The notes under the pieces: model-generated
Databases searched by the model: none
Seen by the model: only the letters and a program-made list of their open reading frames with translations
Told to the model about the DNA's origin: nothing
Assembly: GCA_905116865.2 (NCBI GenBank)
Contig: CAJHNH020008443.1
Coordinates: 862,855-926,854, forward strand
DNA: 64,000 nucleotides
Direction of reading: 5' to 3'
Origin: Candidula unifasciata
Lineage: Eukaryota > Mollusca > Gastropoda > Stylommatophora > Geomitridae
Shown here: positions 34,860 through 45,655 of the stretch, one piece after another
How the letters are laid out: every line of letters starts with the position of its first letter
Numbering within the stretch: the first letter of the stretch is position 1
Position numbers and translations under genes: made by a program

Positions 34860-35345
34860 TGCTGTGTCTAAAGCCACATCATTGCTTTTGTAACCGCCAT
34901 CACATCTATAGTCAGACGGCTTGTAGTCGAGGCAAAAGACCCGCTATCTTTTTTTAATGTTTTCCCTTGAACAAGAACAGTGAAATCACATGCACTTTGT
35001 ACAAGTCGAACGACGGATCGGATAACTGCACCTTCGTCAGCAGAATTTTCAAGAATTAGGGCTTGATCTTCTGCCTCAACCACCAACGGGCTTTGTTGTC
35101 TGCAATCTCTACCCAATTTAATGGAGACTAAAAGGACTTCTGTCACTCATACTGATTCCTCGCCAGGTTGTTTGTCCTCAGATATACAATTTGTGGAATA
35201 ATGTCCTCAGCCTGACCCAACCAGGATTTTCCTCTTTTTAATTTACAAGTATTACTTGTTAGAAAATGAAACTGGTCAGTCATACCTTTCTTGAAATATT
35301 TTATTGTCTCCGGGCTGGTTTCAGCATCTTCCTCTACCCCCCCCC
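34860..35345 (-). pseudogene. LINE family R fragment, N-terminal RNase H side
   Basis: The minus strand reads SWLGQAEDIIPQIVYL, then LGRDCRQQSPLVVEAEDQAL and ASTTSRLTIDVMAVTKAMMW. The last part aligns with MTTSSMTMEVMAVTQALAWL at 5319. The upstream sequence is absent from the other R copies, so this piece extends the known part of the element. A stop separates two frames at about 35145. The fragment ends in the RNase H helix. Confidence 0.65.
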
Positions 35346-35639
35346 CCCCCCCACCCTCCCCCCCTCTCCTACCAGCACACTGAAACAAAACGACGTGTTA
35401 ACCGCCTTTTTAAAAGCAAATGCAGAAGAAGAAGAGGAACAAGAAGAAACAAAAGGTATGTGATAGGCACGGCCAATGATGATGCAGATTTTAGGGTAAC
35501 TGGTAAGTCAAGCATTCAAGGACACCTGTTCCTGCAGCAACGAGCCGTCATTACCTAGAGGCCAGAACTACTTTGAATGTTTACGTTGTCAAGTTTGCTC
35601 TCTTGTCTCTACCTCTAGCTTTTAGGTATATGAGTGCTC

Positions 35640-35878
35640 ATCAGTGAGTTACTTAATGTGATTTGCATACGGTTACGTCAGTGTAGAAAACTGCACCTCC
35701 GTCAGCAGAATTTTCAAGAATTAGGGCTTGAACTTCTGCCACAGCCAAGAAAGGGCCTTAGTGTCTGCAATCTCTGCCCAGTTTTATGCAGACTGAAAAG
35801 GACTTCTGTTACTCATACCCAGTCTTCGCCAGGTTCTATGTCCTCAGTTGAACAAACTTGTTGAATAATGACCTCAAG
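35640..35878 (-). pseudogene. Second copy of the family R upstream segment
   Basis: Bases 35690-35878 repeat 35030-35215 in the same orientation with scattered differences ('cagcagaattttcaagaatt', 'ttgtctgcaatctct' / 'gtgtctgcaatctct', 'gtcctcag'). This gives a direct duplication about 660 bp apart. The copy has no uninterrupted frame worth calling. Confidence 0.6.
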
Positions 35879-35879
35879 T

Positions 35880-36430
35880 CCTTATACCAATCTACAGTCA
35901 CTTGCATAATTGTTAAGCAACCTGCACTAACTTACACAGACATGCAACGGTCTGAAACGACCTACATTAATAGCACACAAGAAAAAACAACTTACCTTAA
36001 TATATTGCACCCTTCAGCAAATTACATCGACAAATAGCATTCTTCTACATAGCAACTTCATTAATATTTAGCAAACTGTAATAAAGTACCTCATTATTTA
36101 ACAGCGGTTCTTAGCCTTTGGGTCGCGACCTTTTTGTGGGAAGAACAACTCTTTCACAGGGTTCGCCAAAGACCATCGGGAAACACATATTCACTAAAGT
36201 TATGAAGTAGCAACACAAATAATTGTTATAGTTGGGGGTCGCCATAACACAAGGAACTGTATTAAAGGGTCGCGGCATTAGGTTGGTTGAGAATCGCTAC
36301 TATATAACAATATACAACGACGTAGATCACCGTATAGTAGCCTGTAGCAACTTATAAAACCATACAGCATAATATAGCATCTCACATCAACGTATTGCAA
36401 TTTGTAGTAGCTTGCAAAACGAACACCAGC
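35880..36430. repeat. Highly decayed tandem array split by a hAT MITE
   Basis: Words such as 'agcaactt', 'acataacaat' and 'tagcaacttata' recur at about 15-25 bp on both sides of 36102-36299. The array looks like an old minisatellite into which the MITE inserted. Confidence 0.5.
36102..36299. mobile_element. hAT MITE resembling SPIN/URR1 non-autonomous elements
   Basis: The left end CAGCGGTTCTTAGCC is followed by 'tttgggtcgcgacc', 'tctttcacagggttcgcc' and 'aagaccatcgg'. The right end has 'ggggtcgcc', 'aaggaactgtattaaagggt' and 'cgcggcattagg', closing with GAATCGCTA. These match, in order, what I recall of the vertebrate SPIN/URR1 hAT MITE consensus. Flanking octamers ttatttaa (36094-36101) and ctatataa (36300-36307) agree at 6 of 8 positions, as for an old 8-bp hAT target duplication. 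It has no coding capacity. Confidence 0.75.
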
Positions 36431-36454
36431 ACTGTCTAGCTGTTTGATTCTACT

Positions 36455-36640
36455 AGGCACTTTCACATTCGGTAGTTTGCCACTGCTGCTGAAAAGTCAG
36501 CTCTCGATATCACTGTCTAAACCAACTCAAGACCGTCTGCTGCCAAGTCTTTCGCAGCTGGTATCAAACCCGGCACTTCGGCATTACGAAGCGCTTTCGC
36601 AACGTTCAAGCCACATACGTCGTCTGCTCGCTCTTCAGGC
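36455..36640 (-). repeat. SINE family D
   Basis: Reverse tRNA-like unit sharing 'agtttgccactg', 'atcaaacccggcac', 'cggcattacgaagcg' and 'aagccacatac' with 48795-48960. The B box reads GGGTTTGATACC, so this is a diverged copy. Confidence 0.65.
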
Positions 36641-37235
36641 AGGACAGTTCAAGATGCCAGCGGTGCCTTCTCCATGACCACAAGTAGCATGACGATAGAA
36701 GTGATGGTGGTGACACAAGCTTCCATGTGGCTAGAATCACAGGACTATTCTGTGCTGAGTGAATCTTTGAGCATAATACATCGCATCTTTGAGCATAATC
36801 TAGGCAGGCTGGTTACGCAGACAGTGGTGTAAGTCATTTCAAAACTCTCCTGTATGTGCAGTTACCTTCATATTCGTCCCAGGGCATGCAGTCGTTGTTG
36901 GTAATGAAAGGGCTGATAGAGTGGCAGGTGCTGCATTAATTGAAGATGGCCGGCACATGGATCACGCAGACATTGTCATTGCCCTTAGAGAGAAAGGACG
37001 TTCTGAGGATTTTAAAAGCAATGTGTCCACATCACTGCTAAGAATGCGCGAATTGGGAGTAAGATCGGCACAGCCAAGCATGAGAAGCACACCGAACGCA
37101 CGCGAAGTCTTGTTAACCAACATAGGACTGTCACTATTAACCGCACGACGCTGATGAATATGTTGAGAGGAGAATCTAAGCGCCCAAGGATGAGTCTGGA
37201 GTGCTGCGAAGATAATCTAACTCATAACTCATAAC
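36641..37235 (+). pseudogene. LINE family R fragment: RNase H and tail, frameshifted
   Basis: Motifs on the + strand: AFSMTTSSMTIEVMVVTQAS (about 36667), VTFIFVPGHAVVVGNERADR (about 36860), MDHADIVIALREKGRSEDF and, in another frame, LRGESKRPRMSLECCEDN. It parallels the copy at 5308, but VLSE replaces LSDS (the strand with the catalytic D), and two or more frame changes occur. SINE family D lies directly upstream. Confidence 0.75.
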
Positions 37236-38159
37236 ACAGACGTCGTCCATCAATATATAACAATCGCAATAATAAACATTAGCATACAACAGCCCATAAC
37301 AAATTAAAACAACAGACATCAAAATGGAGGAACAACTTTTCATGCCACCAAAGACAGAAGTCATGTTTACATGAAAGATTGAAAAATGTATAATACCTTT
37401 GCAGGATCTTGGTCGATCTAGCCTGTATTACCGATTTCCATTTAATATTCTTGTTAATTGCATTACATTTGTTTGAAAGAGATTTCTTGTAAAAAAAATT
37501 ATTGTACACAAATGGCCATACATTAAGAAACAATTCAGCATGTTGACAAATCAAGCAGCAATTACAAATGTAATTTAGCAGAAAAGAAACCCCATAAAGA
37601 TAACACTCGATGAAAGGAAAGACAGAGTAATAATTGAAAACATGCTGAGGCTTTCATTTCTCCTGGCAAAGAGGGGATAAAAGCAGGACAATAATTATCG
37701 TTTGCAATAATAAGAGCTAATGTGATGCAGATAAAAGCCAGAAAGCCGGGTAGGGGAGGAGAGAGAGAGAGAGAGGGGGATGAATATAGAATTAGAAGTA
37801 AGGGGATAGGATACGAAAGAAACCGGAAAATGGGGAGGGGAAAAAAGGAAATAGAGGCAGAGATGGTGAGAAAGGCAGGGGAGAGAAGGACGGTGGCAAA
37901 AAAAAAAGGTAAAGGGGGAGGGGGGGGGGCAATTCAGATAGAGAGATGTGTGTAAATGAAAAGATCGGAGAACAAGAGAAAGAAAGTTGAAAAAAAAAAA
38001 AAAAAAAAAACGTACAGAAATAGAGAGAGGGATGGGAAATGTGACAGACAGACAGACGGAAAGCAGGACAAACTGACATACGGACGGGCATGCAGGCGGG
38101 CGGATGGAGGGATATATAGATGAAAAGATGGAGGGATGAATAGACAGACAGACAGATAG
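37236..38159. other. No recognised gene; purine-rich segment
   Basis: Bases of about 37735-38060 are strongly purine-biased on the + strand (GA, GGGG and A runs). Two open frames across it are compositional. ACAG/ATAG words at 38043-38158 lead into repeat family C. Confidence 0.55.
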
Positions 38160-38265
38160 AACTTTTATTTTTTTTCAAAGGGTAACAATTTGGGCACCTA
38201 GACATGTCTTACATTCGGCGCTTCCAAACACTTATCTTTTACACAGAAATTGTATTTTATCAATC
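38160..38265 (+). repeat. Short repeat family C
   Basis: 'ttttttttcaaagggtaaca', then 'atttgggcac', 'cattcggcgcttccaaacac' and 'acagaaattgtattttatca'. This is the full-length counterpart of 8883-8985, again preceded by ACAG/ATAG repeats. Confidence 0.75.
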
Positions 38266-38344
38266 AAGCATATTATATTCATATTTACAGAATGCATAAT
38301 ATGAATATAATAGGGGAAAAACACAACACCATGGATGATAAATG

Positions 38345-38490
38345 CATGCGTACGCACACACGCCCACTCACATACTCACTCACTCACTCCTCACTCACAC
38401 ACACATACGTACCTACACACAAATACATACATACACATACATGTATGCATGTGCATGCATACATGCGTACATACATTCATACATACAAAT
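38345..38490. repeat. Imperfect CA/TACA array
   Basis: CA- and TACA-rich run with CTCA and ATGC variants. Confidence 0.85.
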
Positions 38491-38709
38491 ATACTTCACA
38501 GCCGCTTATTCATTTTTTTTTAAGTATCCAGAAGCCTTTATTTGTTAACCCTTAGGTCTGGTATTATGGATATCGCAACCCTTCAGCCTTGATTCCATGA
38601 TAGATACCGTAAATCTGGGAGAAATGTGGATTTTCTGACTACCCCGGAACCACATGGAGTTCGTCACCTGGTAGTTTAGCCAACTACACTAGCGAGCCGG
38701 GCGCGCTTA

Positions 38710-38713
<4 letters not shown>

Positions 38714-38780
<67 letters not shown>
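38714..38780. repeat. (AT)n microsatellite
   Basis: Pure AT run of about 66 bp. Confidence 0.97.
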
Positions 38781-38783
<3 letters not shown>

Positions 38784-39059
38784 ATTTCACAGACAGACAG
38801 AAAATTGGGAATGTACTGGTTAAGGAAAGAAGCCAAGAAATGAGCTGGCGCTGCCAGCACTCATGTGATGTCCAAGGACAACATAATCCCTAACAAAATT
38901 TCACACCGCAACGGCAGTGTCTCATACCGGACTATCTTTGCAAATTTTGCTCTAGAGCACTTATGCAGAAAAGACCAAGTGTGTGCAATTAGACAGAATG
39001 AATCATTTAGGAATATGCAGATGTTCTGAACAATTTTCTATACGCAGAGACAAAAACAG

Positions 39060-39300
39060 GCGAATTTTTAATCAGGTTGAATGGCACCATCAGTATGGGA
39101 ACTCTTTGTTGTCTACTGAGGAGGGAGACGGAACATGTCCTGGAATGTCCGGAGTGCAGTGATGTTGCTTTTAGATTCAATAATTTGCTCGTTAACAGAA
39201 AGTAATTCAACTTTAAAAGGCAGTCCATTTCGTGATTCTAATATTTATAAATTAGTGTAAGTTCTTCAGTACTGCTATTAACATGTATGAATACCACTGC
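39060..39300 (+). pseudogene. LINE C-terminal knuckle fragment with 3' UTR
   Basis: The frame GTISMGTLCCLLRRETEHVL followed by ECPECS gives the T-E-H-V-L-E-C end of a LINE zinc-knuckle tail. The 3' part 'gattctaatatttataaatt' is shared with 13020-13062. The segment runs straight into the GAA array at 39301, consistent with that array being the element's tail. Confidence 0.55.
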
Positions 39301-39637
39301 TCAAGAAGAAGAAGAAGGAGAAGAAAAGGAAAAGAAGAAGAAGAGGAAAAAGAACGAGGAAAAGGAGGAGGAGGAGGATGAGGAGGAGCAGAAAAAAAAG
39401 AAGGGAAAAAAAGAAGAAGAAGAAGAAGAAGAAGAAGAAGAAGAAGAAGAAGAAGAAGAAGAAGAAGAAGAAGAAGAAGAAGAAGAAGAAGAAGAAGAAG
39501 AAGAAGAAGAAGAAGAAGAAGAAGAAGAAGAAAAAGAAGAAGAAGAAGAAGAAGAAGAAGAAGAAGAAGAAGAAGAAGAAGAAGAAGAAGAAGAAGAAGA
39601 AGAAGAAGAAGAAGAAGAAGAAGAAGAAAAAGACTAG
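39301..39637. repeat. (GAA)n microsatellite at a LINE 3' end
   Basis: About 340 bp of GAA repeats, with GGA/AAA variants in the first 110 bp and purer units after. All open frames here (E, K, R or L runs) are artefacts. Confidence 0.97.
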
Positions 39638-39639
39638 GA

Positions 39640-40414
39640 GAAGAAAAAAGCGGTTTAAACAAACACTGATTACGTTTTATTATGTAATAGGTCATGAGAG
39701 AATTAGACAAGATAAAATGCATGGTAGGTAAGCAAATCGTTATCATGACAATAAGAAGTGTCAGCACTTAATTTTATATATCCTGTTAGAGATCGCAAAA
39801 TGAGAAGATTGATCGCCCACGACTGTGTCACATCATAGTACTTTATGATGATGGTGGTGGGCGGTGTGGTATGAAAGAGTTCACGAATCCCATCAATGAA
39901 AACGCCAGTATCCATCCACACTGACGACTCTTTACACTTCTTCAGATATATCATTAAAGCCTGGTGTTCCATTGAAATGCCATATATTTCTTCTCTGTGC
40001 ACAATGCATCTTCAAGCGCCCGCAATCAATAATTCGCGACGATCTAATATTCCTGCATTCCCATTTCATTCAGTGCATACTTTATCTGCAGCCGCTAATT
40101 CATAATTTGAGTCATCCATCAGCCACTGGGCTAATTCAATAGTAACGACATATACATCAATGAAGTGTCGTCATGTAGAAAACAAGCACCAGTAATTCTT
40201 CCTCCATGGCTAAATGGTTAAATTGTTCGCTTTGAAAGATGTAGGTTTGCTTCATGAGTAAAACGTTTTTGTTAGATCTGTAGGAAGTGTGGTTAGAGCT
40301 ATGGAGTTTTCGTTTACGCAGAGAGTCAAATGGGATAAAATCAGATGAAAAAGGAAGTCAACTGATCGCTCTGTCTTCCTTCTAGGATTTTACCTAAACG
40401 TTTACTATAGTGCT
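39640..40414. other. No recognised gene
   Basis: Unique-looking sequence. A 99-codon reverse frame (39703-40002) shows no domain. Nothing else is supportable. Confidence 0.45.
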
Positions 40415-40870
40415 CTACCTATGTACCAGTCCTGACCTATGGGTGTGAGTCATGGGCAATGACAACAACTTACAGAAGCCAGATGCAGGCCTCGGAAATG
40501 AGATACCTGAGAAAGGTGGTCCGAAAGACAAGAAGGGACAAAGTCCGCAATCAGACAATACGACAAGATCTTGATACCCAGCCCTTACTAACCCGAGTAG
40601 ATCAGTCACAGTTACGATGGTTTGGACATGTATGCAGAATGGGAGAAAATCGGCCACCATGGCAAGCATGGGAGGCTAAGAACCAGGGAACCAGACCTCC
40701 GGGACGACCCAGGGTGCGCTGGGAAGACAACATCAGACAGTCCCTAACTGACAGAGGACTGGAATGGAACAAAGCCAGAAAGAAAACTGCTGATAGAGAC
40801 GTCTGGCGATCTCTCTGGCAAACCTCTACACCCCAAGGTAGAAGAGGAGCGACTAAGTAAGTAAGTTTAC
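40415..40870 (+). pseudogene. LINE family Z C-terminus, frame intact
   Basis: The open frame (ATG at 40459, stop at 40858-40860, 133 codons) reads RSQMQASEMRYLRK, LRWFGHVCRMGENRPPWQAW, GRPRVRWEDNIRQSL and DRDVWRSLWQTS. These are the C-terminal motifs after the RT of RTE-like LINEs. The upstream part (Y.C..W..) lies before the ATG. The 3' end has 'gactaagtaagtaagt', a short-repeat tail typical of these LINEs. It is the same family as 34042-34545. This is a young-looking but 5'-truncated copy, as the RT itself is missing. Confidence 0.78.
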
Positions 40871-41030
40871 TATAGTATCCTGAGATTTAAAAAAAAACCA
40901 AATAATTGTCTGGAAGGCAAACCAAGTGGACAGATTCCGGATACACGCTCAGCCTCCGAGAGAATTTATAATTAGGCCACTCGTAAAAGCTTCACCATCT
41001 AGGTGTAGTCTACAGTCCTAATTGAAAAAG

Positions 41031-41059
41031 CCCCCCCCCCCCCCTTCCCCCCCCACCCC

Positions 41060-41095
<36 letters not shown>
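41031..41095. repeat. Poly-C tract
   Basis: Sixty-five bases, almost all C, with two T/A-interrupted blocks followed by about 35 uninterrupted C. Confidence 0.97.
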
Positions 41096-41097
<2 letters not shown>

Positions 41098-41099
41098 CA

Positions 41100-41700
41100 A
41101 AATGAAATCGATCATCTCGACTTTATAGCTGTATATCTTCCCACAGTTCCTACTAGCTTACGAGCGTTGCAGTGTCTAGAGCAAGCATTCATCATCATGA
41201 CACAATGTTAACCCCCTGTAAATATCAGAGCCCTAGTTTATGTAAACAAGGTATAGACCCACTGCCTTGCTAACGAGTGTGTTGTCAGTCAAGCATCTTT
41301 ATCACGCTGTGTCTCTTGTCTCGGTTGTCCATACTCTCAGACTGCTGCTGTGTGTCTATCTCTTGATGTTCTCTCCCACTTGTATCATTAAGTATGCTGT
41401 AGACGGCTACTAATTAGGGATGTGTAGGGGAGAAAGGCGTAGATATCGTAGCCCTGCTGTAACCCACAACACAACGTGTCAGTTGCTCTTCTAACAGTGA
41501 ACGGGAAAGGAATAGAAGAAAATAAATATTTGTTCAATGTTTTTATTTTTTATTCTTACTAAAATTATAAAATATCAGGTTCGTTACAATAAAATTTTGT
41601 TTGTGGGCTTAGGATTACTCACGACATGTGTATTTGTAGATAATTTATCTCCACAAGGCGTTGGGTTTTCACTTTGACAGTTCTCTCTTCTATTGGATGT
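41100..41700. other. No recognised feature
   Basis: Unique-looking, with no open frame of note. Confidence 0.4.
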
Positions 41701-41701
41701 C

Positions 41702-41872
41702 AACACACACACACACACATACACACATACACACACACATACACACACTCATACATACATATACGCACATACACATACACACACGTACACACATACACGC
41801 ACATACACACACAGACACACATACACACACACAAACACACACACAAACACACACAAACACATACACACATAA
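41702..41872. repeat. Compound CA microsatellite
   Basis: ACAC/ATAC/ACGC repeats of about 170 bp. Confidence 0.96.
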
Positions 41873-41956
41873 CTGAAAAAATAACAAAACTGCACATTAA
41901 AAGTTTTTTTTTAAATATAACCATTAAAGACTCGAGACAGATTACAAACAGCATAT

Positions 41957-42385
41957 TGATTCTAATATTAAGCTACCAGTGCCAAACATGGACACTATCT
42001 GAAACCCATGTACGCAAAATCACCATCTGCGAGATGAGATGGCTGAGAGAACCGCCAGCCTAACACCATCCGTGATCAAGTGAACAATGAAACTATCAGA
42101 CATTGAAGGAACGACATCTTGTACTAGATTCATCAAGAAACAGCAGATCAAGTGGTTTTGCCAGCTCGCTAGAATGCATCAAGATCAAATACCGCCACAA
42201 GCTCTACATCTCAGAGGATCAACTGCAAGACCAAGAGGACAACCTCGAAATATGGATCGACAACACTCATGACACTCTACGCCTTCATGGCATGACAATA
42301 GCCAGTAGCTGGCAGCGTGCACTGGATTGCAAATTGTTCCTTTCCACGCCGCTTAAAGGCAGAAGTGGTTTATGATGATGATTAA
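41957..42385 (+). pseudogene. LINE family Y C-terminus
   Basis: The + strand reads ILSYQCQTWTLSETHVRKIT, ICEMRWLREP, then KKQQIKWFCQLARMHQDQIP and, shifted, IWIDNTHDTLRLHGMTIASS and WQRALDCKLFLSTPLKG. These are post-RT motifs of RTE-like LINEs (Y.C.TWTL, KWFGH, GR.RK.W.D). The 3' end is 'gtggtttatgatgatgatt', a GAT-repeat tail. A second copy is split by an insertion at 60718-62170 (reverse). Confidence 0.75.
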
Positions 42386-42534
42386 GTGTGTACATACATA
42401 AATCTGTGTTTCTGGTTTCTGGTAACGCATCGTCACATTATTTAGATAAATGTTTTACGGCACTACTGTGCCGGCACATTTCTTTCTTTTTTTTTTTCTC
42501 AACTTTATGGTGAGTTAAAAAAAAAAAAAAACGT

Positions 42535-42685
42535 TGAGAAGAGAGCTGGAGAATGAAGTTAGAAAGATGGGGAGGACATGGGGAGAGCTCCATGCAATGA
42601 CGAAGGATAGAACGACTTGGCGTGAGTTGGTTGAGGGCCTATGCTCCATTGGGGGATAGAAAGGCAGAAGAAGAAGAACGACACC
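42535..42685 (+). pseudogene. RTE-type LINE 3' end with GAA tail
   Basis: The segment 'gagttggttgagggcctatg' then 'ctccattgggggatagaaag' and 'gcagaagaagaagaac' matches 21930-21985. The encoded tail resembles RTE C-termini (DRTTW.ELVEGL). It shows directly a LINE 3' end passing into GAA repeats. Confidence 0.55.
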
Positions 42686-42920
42686 TTTGTTTCTAGGAAA
42701 CTTACCATGTAGAGTACTCTTCACATCATTGTGAGTCGTCGAAAATATTTAATTAAATACTTTACATTTTTTATGTCAAATTTGTGAAAAAGCAGTTTGG
42801 TACAAGAATCGTAAAATTTTATCCAAGCTGCTGTCAGTAACAGCACTTCATACCCGTAGGGGGCAGCAGGGTACACACCGGCAATTGTTTGGTGAATCCT
42901 TTACTTATATCTAATTATAA

Positions 42921-43194
42921 GGTGTTTTTTTTAATTAATATCCTACCCCAGATAACGTCACAGGACAGTCCAACATTTTAGAGGGTGGTAAGACTGGGTT
43001 TCCCGGCTTTCTGAAGCTTTTAACGATACCAAAACATCTAAAATTGGCCATAAATTCCAACCCACTTACGTCCCACGAGGGAGTGCAGCCTAGGTCCCAC
43101 CACTGCCTGCAGCCTATCTACCACCTCTGAAATATTAGACTGTCCCGTGATCTGTGGACTTCCCCTGTTTGGGGTGGGATATTAATAAAGCACC
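42921..43194. mobile_element. MITE with long inverted repeats and perfect 8-bp target duplication
   Basis: The left end GGTGTTTTTTTTAATTAATA and the right end, read in reverse, GGTGCTTTATTAATATCCCA start imperfect inverted arms of about 75-80 bp. These share 'ATATCC.ACCCC', 'GGACAGTC.AA.ATTT.AGAG' and 'GTGGTA'. The octamer aattataa occurs exactly at both borders (42913-42920 and 43195-43202). There is no coding capacity. The 8-bp duplication fits hAT, P or Merlin superfamilies, and the GG terminus slightly favours Merlin. Confidence 0.82.
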
Positions 43195-43249
43195 AATTAT
43201 AACAAGTTCGAAGGGGATCTGTGGGATTTGTTTTGTTGGATTAGTAGCT

Positions 43250-43445
43250 TCTTCTTAGAGTTCGCCGGCTGTAAACTCCTGTAGAAAGTTCTGGTTGCTC
43301 GTCCACTTCTGGACCTTGGTCTTGTTCCAGAACTTGAGTTTTGCATGCAAATACTTTTGATTGATCAGGCTTAGCAAGAAAAAGAAAAAAACTCCACATT
43401 CCTCTAGAATGGGGTCCGGGAACCCATACTGAAGGACCGTCTCTA
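43250..43445 (-). repeat. Dispersed repeat family B with GAA-type tail
   Basis: The minus strand holds 'caaaactcaagttctggaac', 'gtccagaagtggacgagcaa', 'ccagaactttctacaggagt', 'ttacagccggcgaactctaa' and 'gaagaag', matching 4490-4610. This is the best preserved 3' half of family B. Confidence 0.65.
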
Positions 43446-43449
43446 AGAT

Positions 43450-44016
43450 GTACTTCGCTTCACTATGATGTCAGAACGTCATGTCCCAGAACATAGACGG
43501 AAAACAGTCAGTCGTCGTTCAGAGTTAAAAAAAACACAACATAAAGGGAAAAAATCCACAGGCGATTTTAGAGGACAAAAGATTATTTATTTTTACGAAA
43601 TGTTTCGTTGTTATTTAATTGGTAGTCTACATAATAGCGTTGGATATGTTTGATCAAGCTTTGCAGCAACATTTCATCCCTCTTATACTAATCCAACATC
43701 TTTGTCCTACTTCCTATACATCAACAAAGGCTAGTAGTTTTAATTAATGGTGGTGTGTTTCAGAACGTTACAGCTTTTGTTTTAATACTGTGTGCAGCGA
43801 AACAGTTACATGAACATTATGTGTACACATACACTTGATAAAATCCGAGGTTAAATGAGTTGAAGTTTCTCTAAAATAAAAGAAAAGACGAAAAGTAAAC
43901 TGACTTATAGAAAAGCATGGTAACATTCTACACTTTATCTCACCAAGAATGTAGTGCACTCTGAATCAAAACACCAGTTTACGTGTGCACAACAGGGCCG
44001 GTACTGAGAGAGCAGC

Positions 44017-44068
<52 letters not shown>

Positions 44069-45470
44069 CTACCTACCTAACAAGCAGCTTCTTATCCCGG
44101 ACATTTGCCCAATCTCACAACAACCTTCACCGCGTTGTTGGATCAGTAAATCGTACATGTCCATACAAGGATTCTTTGTAATATTTTCATGAACTAGGGT
44201 TTGGCTAATGCAGTGCTCTTCTTCTGGTGGCTCTGTGCCTGCAGTCTCTTCACGGTACGTTGAGGAAGAACAATGAACTCCAATAAGGACAAACCGATGA
44301 AAACTTGAAACAACAGAAATACGCATTAATTTAGTCAAGTCGTTTTCTTGTTTGGTAATGCACGCTAGAGATCAAAATGTCGAGAAACTGGTGAGCAGTC
44401 AAGTTCTTGAAAAATACAGCTAATTTGTATTTGCCATATGATGGTACTCTCTTAAGCTCGAGTCTTCCAACAGTTCGTCCAGCATTCCTAGCCCAAGGGA
44501 TTCTCAATCAGTCCTTAATCACAACAGAGCCCGGAATTTTAACGTTGTAGGTCGTTTGTGCATACGCTCACTAATTCATTTACAAAACATTTACACGTCC
44601 GCTCTCAAGCGCCATATGTCATAACTGCACATTCTCCCCTACTCGTCTCGAATAATCTGTTCTACGCCCAGTGAACTCTTGAGTATCAGCTGATAAATCT
44701 CGTGTTTTGACACATCATATCTCCGCCTGCTTCACGAACTTCAGGGAGTTAGTTTGGTCTGTCGTGACCGTCGTCCACTTAACCTTTCGCACATTATTTA
44801 TGATCAGTAATATCTGTCACGTGTCTAAGTCTTAGTCTAAGTTTCAACTTCACTGCAATCGATCACCCCATACTTGGAAGGTATTCTATCAGCCCACGCG
44901 TAAACTGGCTATATTGAATACCACGGCTCGACTGTTGCACAAATAAAAGGACTTCCACATGAAAAACACAGCTCACTGGACTACACCAAGCACTAAACTC
45001 AGTAGCTCAGGCAACAAAATAGTAGACTACCGTTCATGTGTGGAAACGGCATTAGTAAAGCACTGTCGGAAGTAAAAACAGCTTCGGAGCTTAACAATCT
45101 GCCATGCCTGGTCCTCCATTTTAGACCGGAAATCATGTGTCTTATGTTCTCTTACCGATGAAAAAATAGATCGTTACACTACTGATTGGAAGCTAAATGG
45201 TTACATAATTAATATACAAGAGTTAAGAAGGAATTAAAGAGAACAGACTCATTCTATTGAATGTTATCGATACTATCAGATGAAAATAAGTGTGCTGAAG
45301 TTCCCAGCTGTCTATTCACGAGCCGTGGCTGAATGGTTAATGTTTATTTCCACAAATAGTTAGGCTTCATGTCTTCGTTGTTCAGGTATCCACAGATATT
45401 GTGACAGGCTTCACAAAAAAAGTTAAGATGTGAATTCTTTTATGCAGTTGTGCTAATATCTGTTTGTGCT
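43450..45470. other. No recognised gene
   Basis: About 2 kb of unique-looking sequence with a (CT)n run at about 44021-44066. Reverse frames at 43768-43959 and 44069-44338 have no recognised motifs. Confidence 0.45.
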
Positions 45471-45475
45471 GTGTG

Positions 45476-45507
45476 CTGACGAAGGTTATCTAGCCGTAAC
45501 GTTATTT
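45476..45507 (+). ncRNA. Hammerhead-like motif, second copy
   Basis: CTGACGA, then 'aggttatctagcc' (stem II-like GG.../...CC), then GTAACGTTATTT. Compared with the 27621 copy the CTGANGA half is intact here, but the GAAA core reads GTAA. It is probably an inactive relic of a Penelope-type element. Confidence 0.45.
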
Positions 45508-45576
45508 CCTTACTCATAATTTTATCATAAAAGCTCACAACTTCTACTTCACGTTTGAAATAATCAAGCACCCGGT

Positions 45577-45655
45577 CCCCCCTCCCCCCCTCCCCCCCCC
45601 CGTCCCGTCCTCTTCTCACTCCTCTAGTTGAAAAGATTGGGGGGGGGGGGGGGGA
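45577..45655. repeat. Poly-C cluster followed by poly-G tract
   Basis: C-rich blocks (about 45577-45602) and an uninterrupted G run (about 45640-45654) are 40 bp apart and could pair as an inverted repeat. Confidence 0.9.

Noticed and set aside
36640..37235. Intact retrotransposon ORF
   Set aside because: Frame changes and loss of the LSDS-type aspartate segment show it is broken.
39252..39767. Poly-L, poly-E and poly-K frames up to 171 codons (also 3686, 10293, 12494, 13224, 63365)
   Set aside because: All derive from GAA, ACT or GA/GACA microsatellites; no non-repeat domain.
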